Shown: piece after piece, positions 17,302 to 27,148 of the stretch
Numbering within the stretch: the stretch's first letter is position 1
Layout of the letters: each line of letters begins with the position of its first letter
Assembly (NCBI GenBank): GCA_000435595.1
Contig: FR895390.1
Span: forward strand, 5,316 to 67,892
Source: Firmicutes bacterium CAG:882
GTDB taxonomy: Bacteria; Bacillota; Clostridia; Lachnospirales; Lachnospiraceae
DNA: 62,577 bases
Direction: 5' to 3'
Translations under genes and position numbers: made by a program
Notes under the pieces: generated by a model
Databases searched by the model: none
What the model was told of the DNA's origin: nothing
The model's input: the letters and a program-made list of their open reading frames with translations, nothing else

Positions 17302-18498
17302 TTATACACATCTTTCAAGAATATCAATCATATTATCAACATCCTGCTCAGTGATAATAAGCGGTGGTACAAATCTTAACGTATTAAGTCCTGCACTTAT
17401 CACAATAAGTCCATTATCACGCGCTGCAGCCACAACCTTTCCGACAGGAAGCTCATCCTCAAACTGCATTCCGCACATGAGTCCAAGACCTCTTACCGCC
17501 TTGACACAGCTATGCTTTGCGGCAAATTGCTCCAGCTTCTCCATAAGATAAGGTGCCACCTCATTTACATGTCCTATAATATCATTTTTCTCAAATAAGT
17601 CAAATACCTTTGAGGCTGCCGCCGTTGCAAGGGGATTGCCTCCGTAAGTCGTACCGTGATCCCCCGGAACCAAAACTCCCTGTGCCTTCTCATTGGCAAT
17701 GAAGGCTCCCACAGGTATTCCGCATCCGAGTGCCTTAGCAGATGTTACAACGTCCGGCATCACTCCGTACTGCTGATATGCAAACATCGAGCCCGTGCGT
17801 CCCATGCCGCACTGAATCTCATCAAGAATGAGCAGCATATCCTTCTCATCGCACAGCTTTCTAAGTCCCTGCAGGAACTCCTTATCAGCCGGGAATATTC
17901 CTCCCTCGCCCTGTACCGTCTCACATATAATTGCACAGGTCTTGTCATTTACCAGTGCCTTTACGCTCTCAAGATTATTATACTCTGCAAATCGGATTCC
18001 CGGAATAAGCGGTCCGAACGCCTCCCTGTAATGTGCGTTTCCGGTCACGGAGAGTGCTCCCATGCTTCTTCCGTGAAAAGAATGTTCCATGGCAATAATC
18101 TCGTGGTCAGTACTGTTATCGCGAAGATATGCATACTTCCTGGCAAGCTTTAGAGCTCCCTCGATTGCCTCTGTTCCGCTGTTGGTAAAGAAAGCCTTGC
18201 AAAGTCCCGTCGCCTTTACAAGCTTCTCTGCCGCATCGGCAAGCGGTTCACTGTAATACAAATTGGAGATATGCACAATCTTGTCAACCTGTGCCTTGAC
18301 AGCGTCATTGTAATCCTGATAATTATATCCAAGTGCATACACTGCTATACCTGCAGCAAAATCAAGATATTTATTCCCCTCCACATCATACAGATACACA
18401 CCGTCCCCGTGGTCAATCACAAGCTCAGCTCTGTTGTATGTGTGAATTAAATTTTTCTCTGCCTTATCAATAATATTACCTGTTCTTGTCTCCATCAT
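17302..18498 (-). CDS. argD: Acetylornithine aminotransferase
   Basis: ArgD transfers an amino group from glutamate to N-acetylglutamate semialdehyde, giving N-acetylornithine. The 398-residue class III PLP enzyme shows FFTNSGTEAIEGALKLAR (about 103-120), HSFHGRS, ILDEIQCGMGRTG and the PLP lysine K255 in TSAKALG. It overlaps the argB 3' end by 23 bases, implying coupled translation. Either of two adjacent ATG codons (18498 or 18495) could start it, with GAGG upstream. Confidence 0.95.
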   Translation of the reverse strand: MMETRTGNIIDKAEKNLIHTYNRAELVIDHGDGVYLYDVEGNKYLDFAAGIAVYALGYNYQDYNDAVKAQVDKIVHISNLYYSEPLADAAEKLVKATGLCKAFFTNSGTEAIEGALKLARKYAYLRDNSTDHEIIAMEHSFHGRSMGALSVTGNAHYREAFGPLIPGIRFAEYNNLESVKALVNDKTCAIICETVQGEGGIFPADKEFLQGLRKLCDEKDMLLILDEIQCGMGRTGSMFAYQQYGVMPDVVTSAKALGCGIPVGAFIANEKAQGVLVPGDHGTTYGGNPLATAAASKVFDLFEKNDIIGHVNEVAPYLMEKLEQFAAKHSCVKAVRGLGLMCGMQFEDELPVGKVVAAARDNGLIVISAGLNTLRFVPPLIITEQDVDNMIDILERCV

Positions 18499-19381
18499 AA
18501 AACCTCTCTGCGTCTCTGTCTATAATTGCCGTTCCGATACCCTTGTTAGTGAAAATTTCAAGAAGCAGGCAATGCGGAATACGTCCGTCCATGATATGCA
18601 CCCTCGAAACTCCGTTCTCTATCGCATCTATACAGTTATTAAGCTTCGGAAGCATTCCTCCACCTATGTTTCCATTATTTATAAGCTCCTCCGCCTCTGT
18701 AAGGCTGAGCTCTGAAATGAGGCTTTCAGGATCATCGGCAATCTTCCTCACTCCCTCAATATCCGTTAGGAATGCAAGCTTCTCAGCCTTGACCGCCTTG
18801 GCAATGGCGCATGCCGCATCATCAGCATTAATGTTATATGTATTATAGTTATCATCAATGCCGATCGGACAGATAATCGGGATAAAATCATTTTCAAGCA
18901 AAGTATTTATAAGCGATGGATCAACTTTATTTACCTCACCTACAAATCCTATATCCTGCCCTCCCGAGAGCTTCTTAGTGACATGTATGGTTGCTCCATC
19001 CTTTCCGCTTATTCCGGCAGCCTTCACCCCAAGCTGTTCAACGAGATTTACAAGGCTTTTGTTCACTCTGTTTAAAACCATCTCGGCAATCTCCATGGTA
19101 GGCTCATCCGTAACTCTGAGTCCGTTTACAAATCTCGGCTCCATACCCGACTTAGCAACCCAGCTGCTTATCTCCTTACCGCCTCCATGGACGATTATCG
19201 GCTTGAAACCTACCAGCTTTAAAAGAACCACGTCCTCAATAACCTTCTTTTTAAGCTCCTCATCCACCATGGCACTTCCGCCGTACTTTACGACAATAAC
19301 CTTGCGGTTAAATTTTTGAATATAAGGAAGTGCCTCTATAAGGATATTCGCCTTAGCCATCTCATTTTCATAATTGCGCAT
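18476..19381 (-). CDS. argB: Acetylglutamate kinase
   Basis: ArgB phosphorylates N-acetylglutamate. The 301-residue amino-acid kinase fold shows KVIVVKYGGSAM near the N-terminus, IIVHGGGKEIS, and FLTDIEGVRKI. The N-terminal extension (MRNYENEMAKANILIEALPYIQKF) is the helix present in hexameric, arginine-inhibited ArgB enzymes, so feedback inhibition is plausible. GGGAGG lies eight bases before the ATG. Confidence 0.96.
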   Translation of the reverse strand: MRNYENEMAKANILIEALPYIQKFNRKVIVVKYGGSAMVDEELKKKVIEDVVLLKLVGFKPIIVHGGGKEISSWVAKSGMEPRFVNGLRVTDEPTMEIAEMVLNRVNKSLVNLVEQLGVKAAGISGKDGATIHVTKKLSGGQDIGFVGEVNKVDPSLINTLLENDFIPIICPIGIDDNYNTYNINADDAACAIAKAVKAEKLAFLTDIEGVRKIADDPESLISELSLTEAEELINNGNIGGGMLPKLNNCIDAIENGVSRVHIMDGRIPHCLLLEIFTNKGIGTAIIDRDAERFYDGDKNR

Positions 19382-19407
19382 CTTGTTTTCCTCCCATCGG
19401 ATATTGA

Positions 19408-20634
19408 TTAACTTCTGTAATCGGCATTTATTGACACATATTCATGTGTGAGGTCACAGCCGTAAGCCGTCGCCGACTCGCTGCCCTGCTTGACATCCGC
19501 AATCGCAATAACATGTTCCTTTGACAGTATCTCCGTAGCCTTCTCCTCACTGTAATCTGTTGCCTTTCCGTTCTCGACAATCTTTAACTCCCCCGCTTCG
19601 CTCTTAAACCATATATCTACCTTCTCCGGGTCAAAATCAACTCCCGAATATCCCATAGCACACAGAATTCGTCCCCAGTTAGCATCATGTCCATAGATTG
19701 CCGCCTTGGTAAGATTGGATGTAATAACCGATTTTGCAAGAATCTTCGCATCTGCCTTGGTCTTTACATTCTTCATCTGTACTTCAAAGAGACAGGTAGC
19801 TCCCTCGCCGTCCCCGGCAATCTTCTTTGAAAGCTCGCATAAAATATAAAAAAGTGCATCATAAAACTCTTTATAACCCGCGCTGTTTTCATTCTCAATC
19901 TTCTTGTTTCCCGCCATTCCGTTTGAAAGAAGAAGAACCGAATCGTTCGTCGAGGTGTCTCCGTCGACGGAAATCATATTGAATGTATCATCCACTATCG
20001 CACGCACCATATTCTGCAGAAGCTTTTCATCAACAGCGGCATCCGATGTTATAAAACAAAGCATGGTTGCCATATTAGGATGTATCATTCCGGAGCCCTT
20101 ACACATTCCTCCGATATGCACCATCGTCCCCTCTATCTCGAACTCGACAGCCACCTGCTTTGGCTTAGTGTCCGTTGTCATAATAGCCTCTGCGGCAAGA
20201 GCCGCATCAGCTGCCGTTTCCCCAAGCTGACCCGGAAGTCTGTCGATACCCTTTCCGATTATATCCATAGGAAGCTGCTTCCCGATAACACCCGTGCTGG
20301 CAACAAGAACCGCATCCTCGTCTATTCCAAGCTTTGCAGCCGTCTTTGCAGCCATCTCACGACATTTTTCATATCCCTCTTCTCCCGTACATGCATTGGC
20401 AATTCCGCTGTTTACCACTATCGCCTGTGCACTCTTTGACTCGAACACAACCTTCTTATCCCATTTTACCGGAGCCGCACACACTCTGTTGGTTGTAAAT
20501 GTTCCTGCTTTGACACACGGCATCTCCGAAAATACAAGTGCCATATCCTTTTTAACATTATTTTTGATTCCCGCATTAAGCCCGGTCGCCTTAAAACCCT
20601 TTGACGCACATACGCCGCCATCGATATACCTCAT
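19408..20634 (-). CDS. argJ: Bifunctional glutamate N-acetyltransferase / ornithine acetyltransferase
   Basis: ArgJ moves the acetyl group from N-acetylornithine back to glutamate, running the cyclic arginine pathway; some members can also use acetyl-CoA. The 408-residue proprotein contains the self-cleavage motif KGSGMIHPNMATML with nucleophile T190. No separate argA or argE is seen in the window, consistent with a cyclic pathway. It starts 32 bases after argC and is followed by argB. Confidence 0.96.
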   Translation of the reverse strand: MRYIDGGVCASKGFKATGLNAGIKNNVKKDMALVFSEMPCVKAGTFTTNRVCAAPVKWDKKVVFESKSAQAIVVNSGIANACTGEEGYEKCREMAAKTAAKLGIDEDAVLVASTGVIGKQLPMDIIGKGIDRLPGQLGETAADAALAAEAIMTTDTKPKQVAVEFEIEGTMVHIGGMCKGSGMIHPNMATMLCFITSDAAVDEKLLQNMVRAIVDDTFNMISVDGDTSTNDSVLLLSNGMAGNKKIENENSAGYKEFYDALFYILCELSKKIAGDGEGATCLFEVQMKNVKTKADAKILAKSVITSNLTKAAIYGHDANWGRILCAMGYSGVDFDPEKVDIWFKSEAGELKIVENGKATDYSEEKATEILSKEHVIAIADVKQGSESATAYGCDLTHEYVSINADYRS

Positions 20635-20666
20635 GTCATATCCTCCCAGATTATAATTTTACTCAG

Positions 20667-21707
20667 CTACGGGAACATCGGTGCTCCCATAAGACCTTCC
20701 TTTTCATCAAATCCGAACATTATATTCATGTTCTGCACAGCCTGACCGGCCGCCCCCTTGACAAGATTGTCTATTGCACCCATTATTATAACTCTTCCCG
20801 TCCTAGGTTCAACCTTATAATTGATATCCACATAATTACTTCCCTCAACCCATCTCGTCTCAGGACATACATCCTTGTCGAGAAGTCTTATGAAATATTC
20901 ATCCGCATAGTATTTCTCATAAGCCGAACGTATCATCTCATCAGTAACGCCTTCTTTGAGATCCGCATAAGCCGTAACAAGGATTCCTCTGTTCATAGGG
21001 ACAAGATGCGGCGTAAATATAAGCTTTATATCCTCCCCCGCCGCATAGGAGAGCTGTTCCTCAATCTCAGGAGTATGCCTGTGTGTTCCAACGCCGTATG
21101 CCTTAATGCTCTCATTGACCTCACAGTACAGGTTGGCAACCTTAGCTCCTCTTCCTGCTCCTGAGGTTCCCGACTTAGCATCAATAATGATTGACTGCGG
21201 ATTAATAAGTCCTTCTTTTACAAGAGGATAAATTGAAAGTATTGAACACGTCGTATAACAACCCGGATTGGCAAGTATTCTCGTATTCTTAATCTTATCA
21301 CGGTTGAGTTCGCAAAGTCCGTATACCGCTTCAGCTATATACTGAGGTGCCGCATGTTCAAGCTTATACCACTCCTCGTACACCTTCACATCCTTCAGTC
21401 TGAAATCGGCACTCAAATCAATAATCTTTACCTTAGATAAAATATCATCATTCACAAGTGATGCGCATAGTCCCTGCGGAGTCGCCGTAAAAATCACGTC
21501 CACCTGTGAAGCCAGCTCCTCCATATTATCATCCCTGCACACATCATCAACCAGCTTAAACATATTCTGATAAACCTGTGAATACTTCTTATCTATATAG
21601 CTTCTTGAGCCATACCATACAATCTGAACATCCTTATGTCCAAGCAAAAGCCTTACGAGTTCATTTCCCGCATAGCCTGTAGAACCGATAATACCAACCT
21701 TTACCAT
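20667..21707 (-). CDS. argC: N-acetyl-gamma-glutamyl-phosphate reductase
   Basis: ArgC is the NADPH-dependent reductase that makes N-acetylglutamate semialdehyde. It has the nucleotide-binding start VKVGIIGSTGYAGNELVRLL and catalytic Cys150 in ANPGCYTT. Length is 346 residues from the ATG at 21707, which has AGGAG nine bases upstream and matches the family start; the frame is open further upstream to 21749. First gene of the leftward arg operon, under the divergent promoter shared with argG. Confidence 0.96.
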   Translation of the reverse strand: MVKVGIIGSTGYAGNELVRLLLGHKDVQIVWYGSRSYIDKKYSQVYQNMFKLVDDVCRDDNMEELASQVDVIFTATPQGLCASLVNDDILSKVKIIDLSADFRLKDVKVYEEWYKLEHAAPQYIAEAVYGLCELNRDKIKNTRILANPGCYTTCSILSIYPLVKEGLINPQSIIIDAKSGTSGAGRGAKVANLYCEVNESIKAYGVGTHRHTPEIEEQLSYAAGEDIKLIFTPHLVPMNRGILVTAYADLKEGVTDEMIRSAYEKYYADEYFIRLLDKDVCPETRWVEGSNYVDINYKVEPRTGRVIIMGAIDNLVKGAAGQAVQNMNIMFGFDEKEGLMGAPMFP

Positions 21708-21737
21708 AGCATGCATCTCCTGTCTTTTATTTTTATA

Positions 21738-21824
21738 AATATACATCATTTATGAATATTATGCAATAGAAAATTGAAAAAAACTGGATAAACTATTGCA
21801 TAAAATGTATTTTTGATGTATATT
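21738..21824. promoter_or_regulatory. Mirror-image divergent promoters of argC and argG
   Basis: The leftward promoter has -35 TTGCAT (21761-21766, read on minus) and -10 TATATT (21738-21743). The rightward one has -35 TTGCAT (21796-21801) and -10 TATATT (21819-21824). Both spacers are 17 bp. The two 29-bp arms (21741-21769 and 21793-21821) are inverted repeats with six mismatches. The spacers resemble ARG boxes (TATTCAT, ATGTAT), so ArgR control of both directions is likely but inferred. Confidence 0.75.
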
Positions 21825-21903
21825 TAGTTCAGTGTTTGCCACATGGCGTATACAGACGCACAGGACGCATACATAAGTACCCATATCAGGAGGAATATTA
21901 ATA

Positions 21904-23115
21904 ATGAAAGACAAAGTTATTCTCGCGTATTCCGGCGGTCTTGATACCACCGCAATTATCCCTTGGCTTAAAGAAAACTACAATTATGATGTAGTATGCT
22001 GCTGTATCGATGTAGGTCAGGAAAGTGAGCTTGAAGGACTTGAGGAGAGAGCTAAGCTTTCCGGAGCTGAGAAATTATACATTCTTGATGTTGTTGATGA
22101 GTTCGTTGACGACTATATCATGCCTACGGTTATGGCTGATGCAGTTTACGAGCACAAGTATCTTCTCGGTACATCCTTTGCACGTCCGCTCATTGCCAAA
22201 AAGCTTGTTGAGATTGCACGCAAGGAAAATGCCGTAGCTATCTGCCACGGTGCAACAGGTAAGGGAAACGATCAGGTTCGTTTCGAGCTTTCCATCAAGG
22301 CATTGGCACCTGACATCAAGATTATCGCACCATGGAGATGCAATGACACATGGAAGATGCAGTCACGTCAGGATGAAATTGACTACTGCAAGGCACACGG
22401 AATTGACCTTCCGTTCTCGGCAGACAACAGCTACAGCCGCGACCGTAATATCTGGCACATCAGCCATGAAGGTCTTGAGCTTGAGGATCCTGCTAACGAG
22501 CCTAACTACGACCACCTTCTCGTGCTCGGTGTATCACCTGAGAAGGCTCCTGATGAGGCTGAATATATATCACTGACATTTGAGAAGGGTCGTCCTGTCG
22601 CACTTAATGGCGAGAAGATGAAGGCTTCCGATATCTTAAGAAAGTTAAACAAGCTCGGCGGAAAGCATGGCATCGGTATTGTTGATATTGTTGAGAACCG
22701 TGTTGTAGGCATGAAGAGCCGTGGTGTATATGAGACACCGGGAGGAACTATCCTTATGGCAGCTCATGAACAGCTTGAGGAGCTTATTCTCGACCGCGAC
22801 AGCCTCTCATTCAAGAAGGGAATCTCCGAGAAGTTCGCCAACATCGTATACGAAGGCAAGTGGTTCACCCCTCTTCGCGAAGCATGCCAGGCATTCGTGG
22901 AGTCCCTTGATGAAAAGGTGACAGGCGAAGTTAAGATGAAGCTGTACAAGGGCAATATAATCAAGGCAGGCACAACAAGCCCTAACTCACTCTACAGTGA
23001 GACACTCGCAAGCTTCACAACAGGTGAGCTCTATGACCACCACGATGCCGAAGGCTTCATCAACCTCTTCGGTCTTTCAATGAAAGTTCGCGCCATGTTG
23101 GAGGAGAAGAAGTAA
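21904..23115 (+). CDS. argG: Argininosuccinate synthase
   Basis: ArgG joins citrulline and aspartate with ATP to form argininosuccinate. The 403-residue protein has the PP-loop AYSGGLDTT (8-16) and the family segments ICHGATGKGNDQVRFE and YSRDRNIWHISHEG. AGGAGG lies upstream of the ATG. Its stop codon overlaps the ATG of the next gene (TAATG), so the glycosyltransferase that follows is translationally coupled to it. Confidence 0.97.
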   Translation: MKDKVILAYSGGLDTTAIIPWLKENYNYDVVCCCIDVGQESELEGLEERAKLSGAEKLYILDVVDEFVDDYIMPTVMADAVYEHKYLLGTSFARPLIAKKLVEIARKENAVAICHGATGKGNDQVRFELSIKALAPDIKIIAPWRCNDTWKMQSRQDEIDYCKAHGIDLPFSADNSYSRDRNIWHISHEGLELEDPANEPNYDHLLVLGVSPEKAPDEAEYISLTFEKGRPVALNGEKMKASDILRKLNKLGGKHGIGIVDIVENRVVGMKSRGVYETPGGTILMAAHEQLEELILDRDSLSFKKGISEKFANIVYEGKWFTPLREACQAFVESLDEKVTGEVKMKLYKGNIIKAGTTSPNSLYSETLASFTTGELYDHHDAEGFINLFGLSMKVRAMLEEKK

Positions 23116-24083
23116 TGAAAACCATCGATATTGTTGTTCCATGCTATAACGAACAGGAAGTCATCGCTGCTTTCTATGAGGAGACTTCCAAGCATGTCGC
23201 AGCTATCAATAATTACTCTTTCAGATACATTTTTGTAAATGATGGGAGCAGGGACAACACCCTGCTCCTTCTAAAGGGACTTGCCGCAGACCACGATGAT
23301 GTACGGTATGTCTCTTTTTCGCGTAATTTTGGTAAAGAAGCTGCAATGTTTGCCGGACTTAAAAACAGCACCGCGGACTATGTAATCGTAATGGACGCCG
23401 ATTTACAGCACCCGCCCGCACTCTTCCCTAAGCTAATCGAGGGTATTGAGGAGGGACATGACTGCTGTGCCGCATACAGAACCACAAGAACTGGCGAGCG
23501 CAAAATCAGAAGTGCCTTTTCACAGTCCTTCTACAAGCTTAACAACAGGCTCACCAACACCAAGATGCCTTACGGTGCCGTCGATTACCGCATCATGTCA
23601 AGACAGATGGTCGACAGCCTTGTAGCACTCCCTGAAAAAGAACGCTTTTCGAAGGGACTTTTCTGCTGGGTCGGATATGATACAAAATGGATTCCTTATG
23701 AAAACGTCGAGAGGACATTAGGTACAACAAAATGGAAATTCTCCGGACTGGTAAAATATGCTCTCGATGCCATCATATCATTCTCCGTCGCCCCGCTTCG
23801 CATGCTCTCGATCATCGGAGCGTCGATAAGCTCGATAGCTCTTTTATATGGTCTGTATCTGCTTATAAAGACACTTGCATTCGGCAAGGATCTCCCGGGC
23901 TATGCATCAACCATAATAATCCTGCTGTTCCTTGGAGGCATAATAGAACTCAGTATAGGAATTATAGGTGAATACCTCGCCAGAATTTTTACGGAGGTAA
24001 AGCAGCGTCCTATATATATTGAAAAAGAGAGCAACCTTGATAAAGATAAGGATAAGAATTGTAATGAAAAATCTGATAAATAA
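23115..24083 (+). CDS. GtrB/DPM1-like polyprenyl-phosphate glycosyltransferase
   Basis: A family 2 glycosyltransferase of 322 residues that should load a sugar on undecaprenyl phosphate. The cytoplasmic catalytic part shows IVVPCYNEQE, FVNDGSRDNT, the DAD metal motif (94-96, VMDADLQHP) and KERFSKGLFCW; two C-terminal helices lie near 227-250 and 260-286, as in GtrB/CsbB. The tail is highly charged (Asp/Lys). It overlaps argG by one base and gtrA by 20, making a tight gene set with gtrA and yfhO. By analogy with the CsbB-GtcA-YfhO system of Bacillus and Listeria, it would make the lipid-linked sugar for decoration of an envelope polymer; the sugar is not known. Confidence 0.88.
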   Translation: MKTIDIVVPCYNEQEVIAAFYEETSKHVAAINNYSFRYIFVNDGSRDNTLLLLKGLAADHDDVRYVSFSRNFGKEAAMFAGLKNSTADYVIVMDADLQHPPALFPKLIEGIEEGHDCCAAYRTTRTGERKIRSAFSQSFYKLNNRLTNTKMPYGAVDYRIMSRQMVDSLVALPEKERFSKGLFCWVGYDTKWIPYENVERTLGTTKWKFSGLVKYALDAIISFSVAPLRMLSIIGASISSIALLYGLYLLIKTLAFGKDLPGYASTIIILLFLGGIIELSIGIIGEYLARIFTEVKQRPIYIEKESNLDKDKDKNCNEKSDK

Positions 24084-24489
24084 AATTATAGAAAAATTAT
24101 TCACCCGCGAAATTATAAGCTATCTTATTTTCGGCGTACTGACAACTCTCGTGAATTTTGTCTTCTACTGGCTGTTCACTGATGTTATCGGCATATATTA
24201 TATCACTTCCAATGTTATCGCATGGATATTTGCTGTTATTTTTGCATATATAACGAACAAGCTGTTTGTATTTGAAAGCAAGAGCTGGGATATAAAGCTT
24301 GTGATTAAGGAGGTTATCGCCTTCGGAGCCGCACGTCTGTTCTCACTGCTTTTTGAGACAGGCTTCTTAGCACTCACCGTTGAAATATTAGGTGTTCCAA
24401 AACTTATTGCAAAGGTTATTGCCGCCGTGTTTGTGGTAATTATCAACTATATTGCAAGTAAATTGTTTATTTTCAAAAAGAAAAAATAG
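24064..24489 (+). CDS. GtrA/GtcA-family flippase
   Basis: A 141-residue protein with four membrane helices (about 18-38, 43-65, 77-100, 112-134) and the GtrA pattern YLIFGVLTTLVNFVFYW...ITNKLFVFES...ASKLFIFKK. GtrA/GtcA proteins are thought to turn lipid-linked sugars across the membrane. Start ATG 24064 is chosen from homology; it lies inside the end of the glycosyltransferase gene, with a weak AAGGA site. Middle gene of the glycosylation trio. Confidence 0.9.
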   Translation: MKNLINKIIEKLFTREIISYLIFGVLTTLVNFVFYWLFTDVIGIYYITSNVIAWIFAVIFAYITNKLFVFESKSWDIKLVIKEVIAFGAARLFSLLFETGFLALTVEILGVPKLIAKVIAAVFVVIINYIASKLFIFKKKK

Positions 24490-24503
24490 GGGTTATAAAT
24501 ATC

Positions 24504-27119
24504 ATGAAATTCAAAGAAAAAATCAAATCAATACATCCGATGTATTTAGTTTCTTTTTTCCTTCCGCTAATCATTATGATTGCAATATTTGCTGTCCGCG
24601 GAATCTATCCGTTTGGAGACAACGTATATCTGCGGTCGGATATGTACCATCAATATTGTCCATTTTTTTCCGAACTATGGGATAAAATCCGTAACGGCGG
24701 AAGTCTTTTTTATTCATGGGAAATAGGGCTTGGGTCCAACTTTGCCGCACTTTACGGTTACTATCTGTCAAGCCCGCTTAATTGGTTCATTGGCTTTTTC
24801 CCTCATGAATATATGATTGAGATGATGAATATAATCATTCTTCTCAAGCTTGCTTTGGCGTCCGTCGCTTTCACATACTACATTGAAAAGCGTTTCAAGG
24901 TCAGCAATATAACAATATCAATTTTCGGTATGTTCTATGCTCTGTCAGGATTCACTGCCGCGTTCAGCTGGAACCTCATGTGGTTTGACTGCGTTCTTCT
25001 GCTACCGCTCGTACTCCTCGGACTCGAACGTCTCGTGAATGAGGATAAAGGTATTCTCTATACCATAACGCTCGGACTTACGATACTTTCCAACTACTAT
25101 ATAGCAATTATGGTATGCATAAGCCTTGTATTCTACTTTTTCGTGCTGCTTGTCACCATGCCCGTGCCTGAAAAGAAGACAGTCTATCTCCAGAAAATAG
25201 GATATTTCACCATCTTTTCCGTGTTAGCCGGTGCAATGTCAGCCGCCATATTGCTTCCTGAATTATATGCACTTGGTCTTACCGCCTCAAGCGATATAAA
25301 CTTTCCAAAGACGCTGACACAATATTTTTCCGTTGTCACCGTACTTAACCGACAGCTCGCTGATACCGAGGTGTGCATAGGTCTTGAGCACCTGCCTAAC
25401 ATATATTGCGGTGTCGCTGTATTTTTACTCTACCCGCTCTATATTTTTAACAGGAAAATAAACTTGAGGGAAAAGATAGCAAAATCCGTACTGCTTTTTA
25501 TCTTTATCTTCGCCTTCAGCTTTAACATACCTAACTTTATATGGCATGGATTCCACTATCCTAACTCACTTCCTGCAAGACAGTCGTTCATCTATGTTTT
25601 CATACTTTTAACGATGTGCTTTGATGCCTATAAGGATATGAAGGACTACACAGGAAGCCAGATTGCAAAATCCTTCGGTCTTTTCCTGATTTATCTTCTG
25701 TGGCTTGACCACACAAAGGGTGAGAATGATCCGGGATATGCCATACTATTCGTGAACGCATTGTTCATGCTTTTGTATGTCATAATCGCATTTATCTATA
25801 AAAAGAATAAACTTAAAATACACTATATCGTGTTCATGCTCTTCTGTGTAACCTGTATTGAATGTACTATGAATATGGAAGAGACAGGCTACAGCACAAC
25901 GGAGCGAAGTGCTTATCTGAGGGATTACGATTCCGTGGAATCGCTTGTATCCGAGGCTGCCGCCGAAGATAATTCCTTCTATCGTATAGCCAAAGCATTC
26001 GGCTACCGTTCTAAAAACGATGCCGCATGGCACAATTTCAACAGTGCAAGCGTATTCTCTTCCACCGCTTATGCAGGTGCTACCGATCTGTTTGGACGAT
26101 TAGGGCTTGAACATTCCATGAACGCTTATGCCGATCATGGTGCAACACCTCTTGTTTACTCAATGTTCGACATAAAATATATTTTAAGCAGCAAAGTATT
26201 GAATGACAATTACACGCTTGAGCTTGTCGACTCCATTGACGACGAATATCTGTACCGCGCAAAGTACACTCTTCCGCTCGGATATATGGTAACCTCGACT
26301 ATAAACGAAGATTGGAACTACAAGTCGAGCAATCCTTTCTCGGTTCAAAATGATTTTGTAATTGAAAACACCAGAATATCTTCTCTGTTTACCACAATAG
26401 ATTTCAAAGACTCAGGCAAAGAGGGAATCACAATTAATGTCGATAGAGATGAATATGTGTATGTATATATAGGCAACAAGTCCGTAAAAACTGCTAAAGT
26501 TTCCATAGGTGAAGACACGGAAAACTTTGCGGGAATAAATCACGGAAGAATAGTCGACCTCGGATGGCAGAGTGCAGGAACTGTCATCAAAATCTCTGAC
26601 AAAGACAGCGAAGAAGCCTTAAACGCAATGGTCTACACGATGAATCCCGACAAGTTCATTGAAGCATATAATATTTTAAATGCACATGGACTTAATGTAA
26701 CGGACTACTCAGATACAGCCATTACAGGTACAATCACAGTCAGCGAACCGGGAATTCTCATGTTCTCCATACCTTACGACCCAAGCTGGTCGCTCAAGGT
26801 CAACGGTGTTAAGACTGACACAATTGAAGTGGCCGAGGCTCTTCTTGGTGTAAGCTTAGAACCAGGTGAATATACCATTGAGCTTTGCTTCACGCCGAGA
26901 GGATTTAAATTAGGACTTATCATAAGTATCACTTCAGTATTTATAATCTTTATCATCTACTGCTTCTATCGCAGGGAGGCAGGAAAAGGTTTCCTGCCGT
27001 TTACCAAAGCAAAGGAAATCAAGGCAGATGAAGCAGTCGCAGACAGCACTGAAACTGCTGAAAATACAGAGGGTTCTGAGAATATAGAAGATAAAGAAAA
27101 CACAGATATTACACAATAA
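24504..27119 (+). CDS. YfhO-family membrane glycosyltransferase
   Basis: An 871-residue polytopic protein of the YfhO family, GT-C-like enzymes that transfer a sugar from polyprenyl phosphate to an extracellular acceptor. The N-terminal half has about a dozen membrane helices. Acidic loop residues follow helix 1 (GDNVYLRSDMYHQY, near 36-50), a pattern shared by the family. A soluble outside domain spans about 480-800, followed by one last helix (FKLGLIISITSVFIIFIIYCFY) and an acidic tail rich in Glu/Asn. In B. subtilis the counterpart adds GlcNAc to lipoteichoic acid; here the acceptor is unknown. It ends 29 bases before argH. Confidence 0.9.
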   Translation: MKFKEKIKSIHPMYLVSFFLPLIIMIAIFAVRGIYPFGDNVYLRSDMYHQYCPFFSELWDKIRNGGSLFYSWEIGLGSNFAALYGYYLSSPLNWFIGFFPHEYMIEMMNIIILLKLALASVAFTYYIEKRFKVSNITISIFGMFYALSGFTAAFSWNLMWFDCVLLLPLVLLGLERLVNEDKGILYTITLGLTILSNYYIAIMVCISLVFYFFVLLVTMPVPEKKTVYLQKIGYFTIFSVLAGAMSAAILLPELYALGLTASSDINFPKTLTQYFSVVTVLNRQLADTEVCIGLEHLPNIYCGVAVFLLYPLYIFNRKINLREKIAKSVLLFIFIFAFSFNIPNFIWHGFHYPNSLPARQSFIYVFILLTMCFDAYKDMKDYTGSQIAKSFGLFLIYLLWLDHTKGENDPGYAILFVNALFMLLYVIIAFIYKKNKLKIHYIVFMLFCVTCIECTMNMEETGYSTTERSAYLRDYDSVESLVSEAAAEDNSFYRIAKAFGYRSKNDAAWHNFNSASVFSSTAYAGATDLFGRLGLEHSMNAYADHGATPLVYSMFDIKYILSSKVLNDNYTLELVDSIDDEYLYRAKYTLPLGYMVTSTINEDWNYKSSNPFSVQNDFVIENTRISSLFTTIDFKDSGKEGITINVDRDEYVYVYIGNKSVKTAKVSIGEDTENFAGINHGRIVDLGWQSAGTVIKISDKDSEEALNAMVYTMNPDKFIEAYNILNAHGLNVTDYSDTAITGTITVSEPGILMFSIPYDPSWSLKVNGVKTDTIEVAEALLGVSLEPGEYTIELCFTPRGFKLGLIISITSVFIIFIIYCFYRREAGKGFLPFTKAKEIKADEAVADSTETAENTEGSENIEDKENTDITQ

Positions 27120-27148
27120 AAAAATACAACTCAACGGAGGACACAGCC

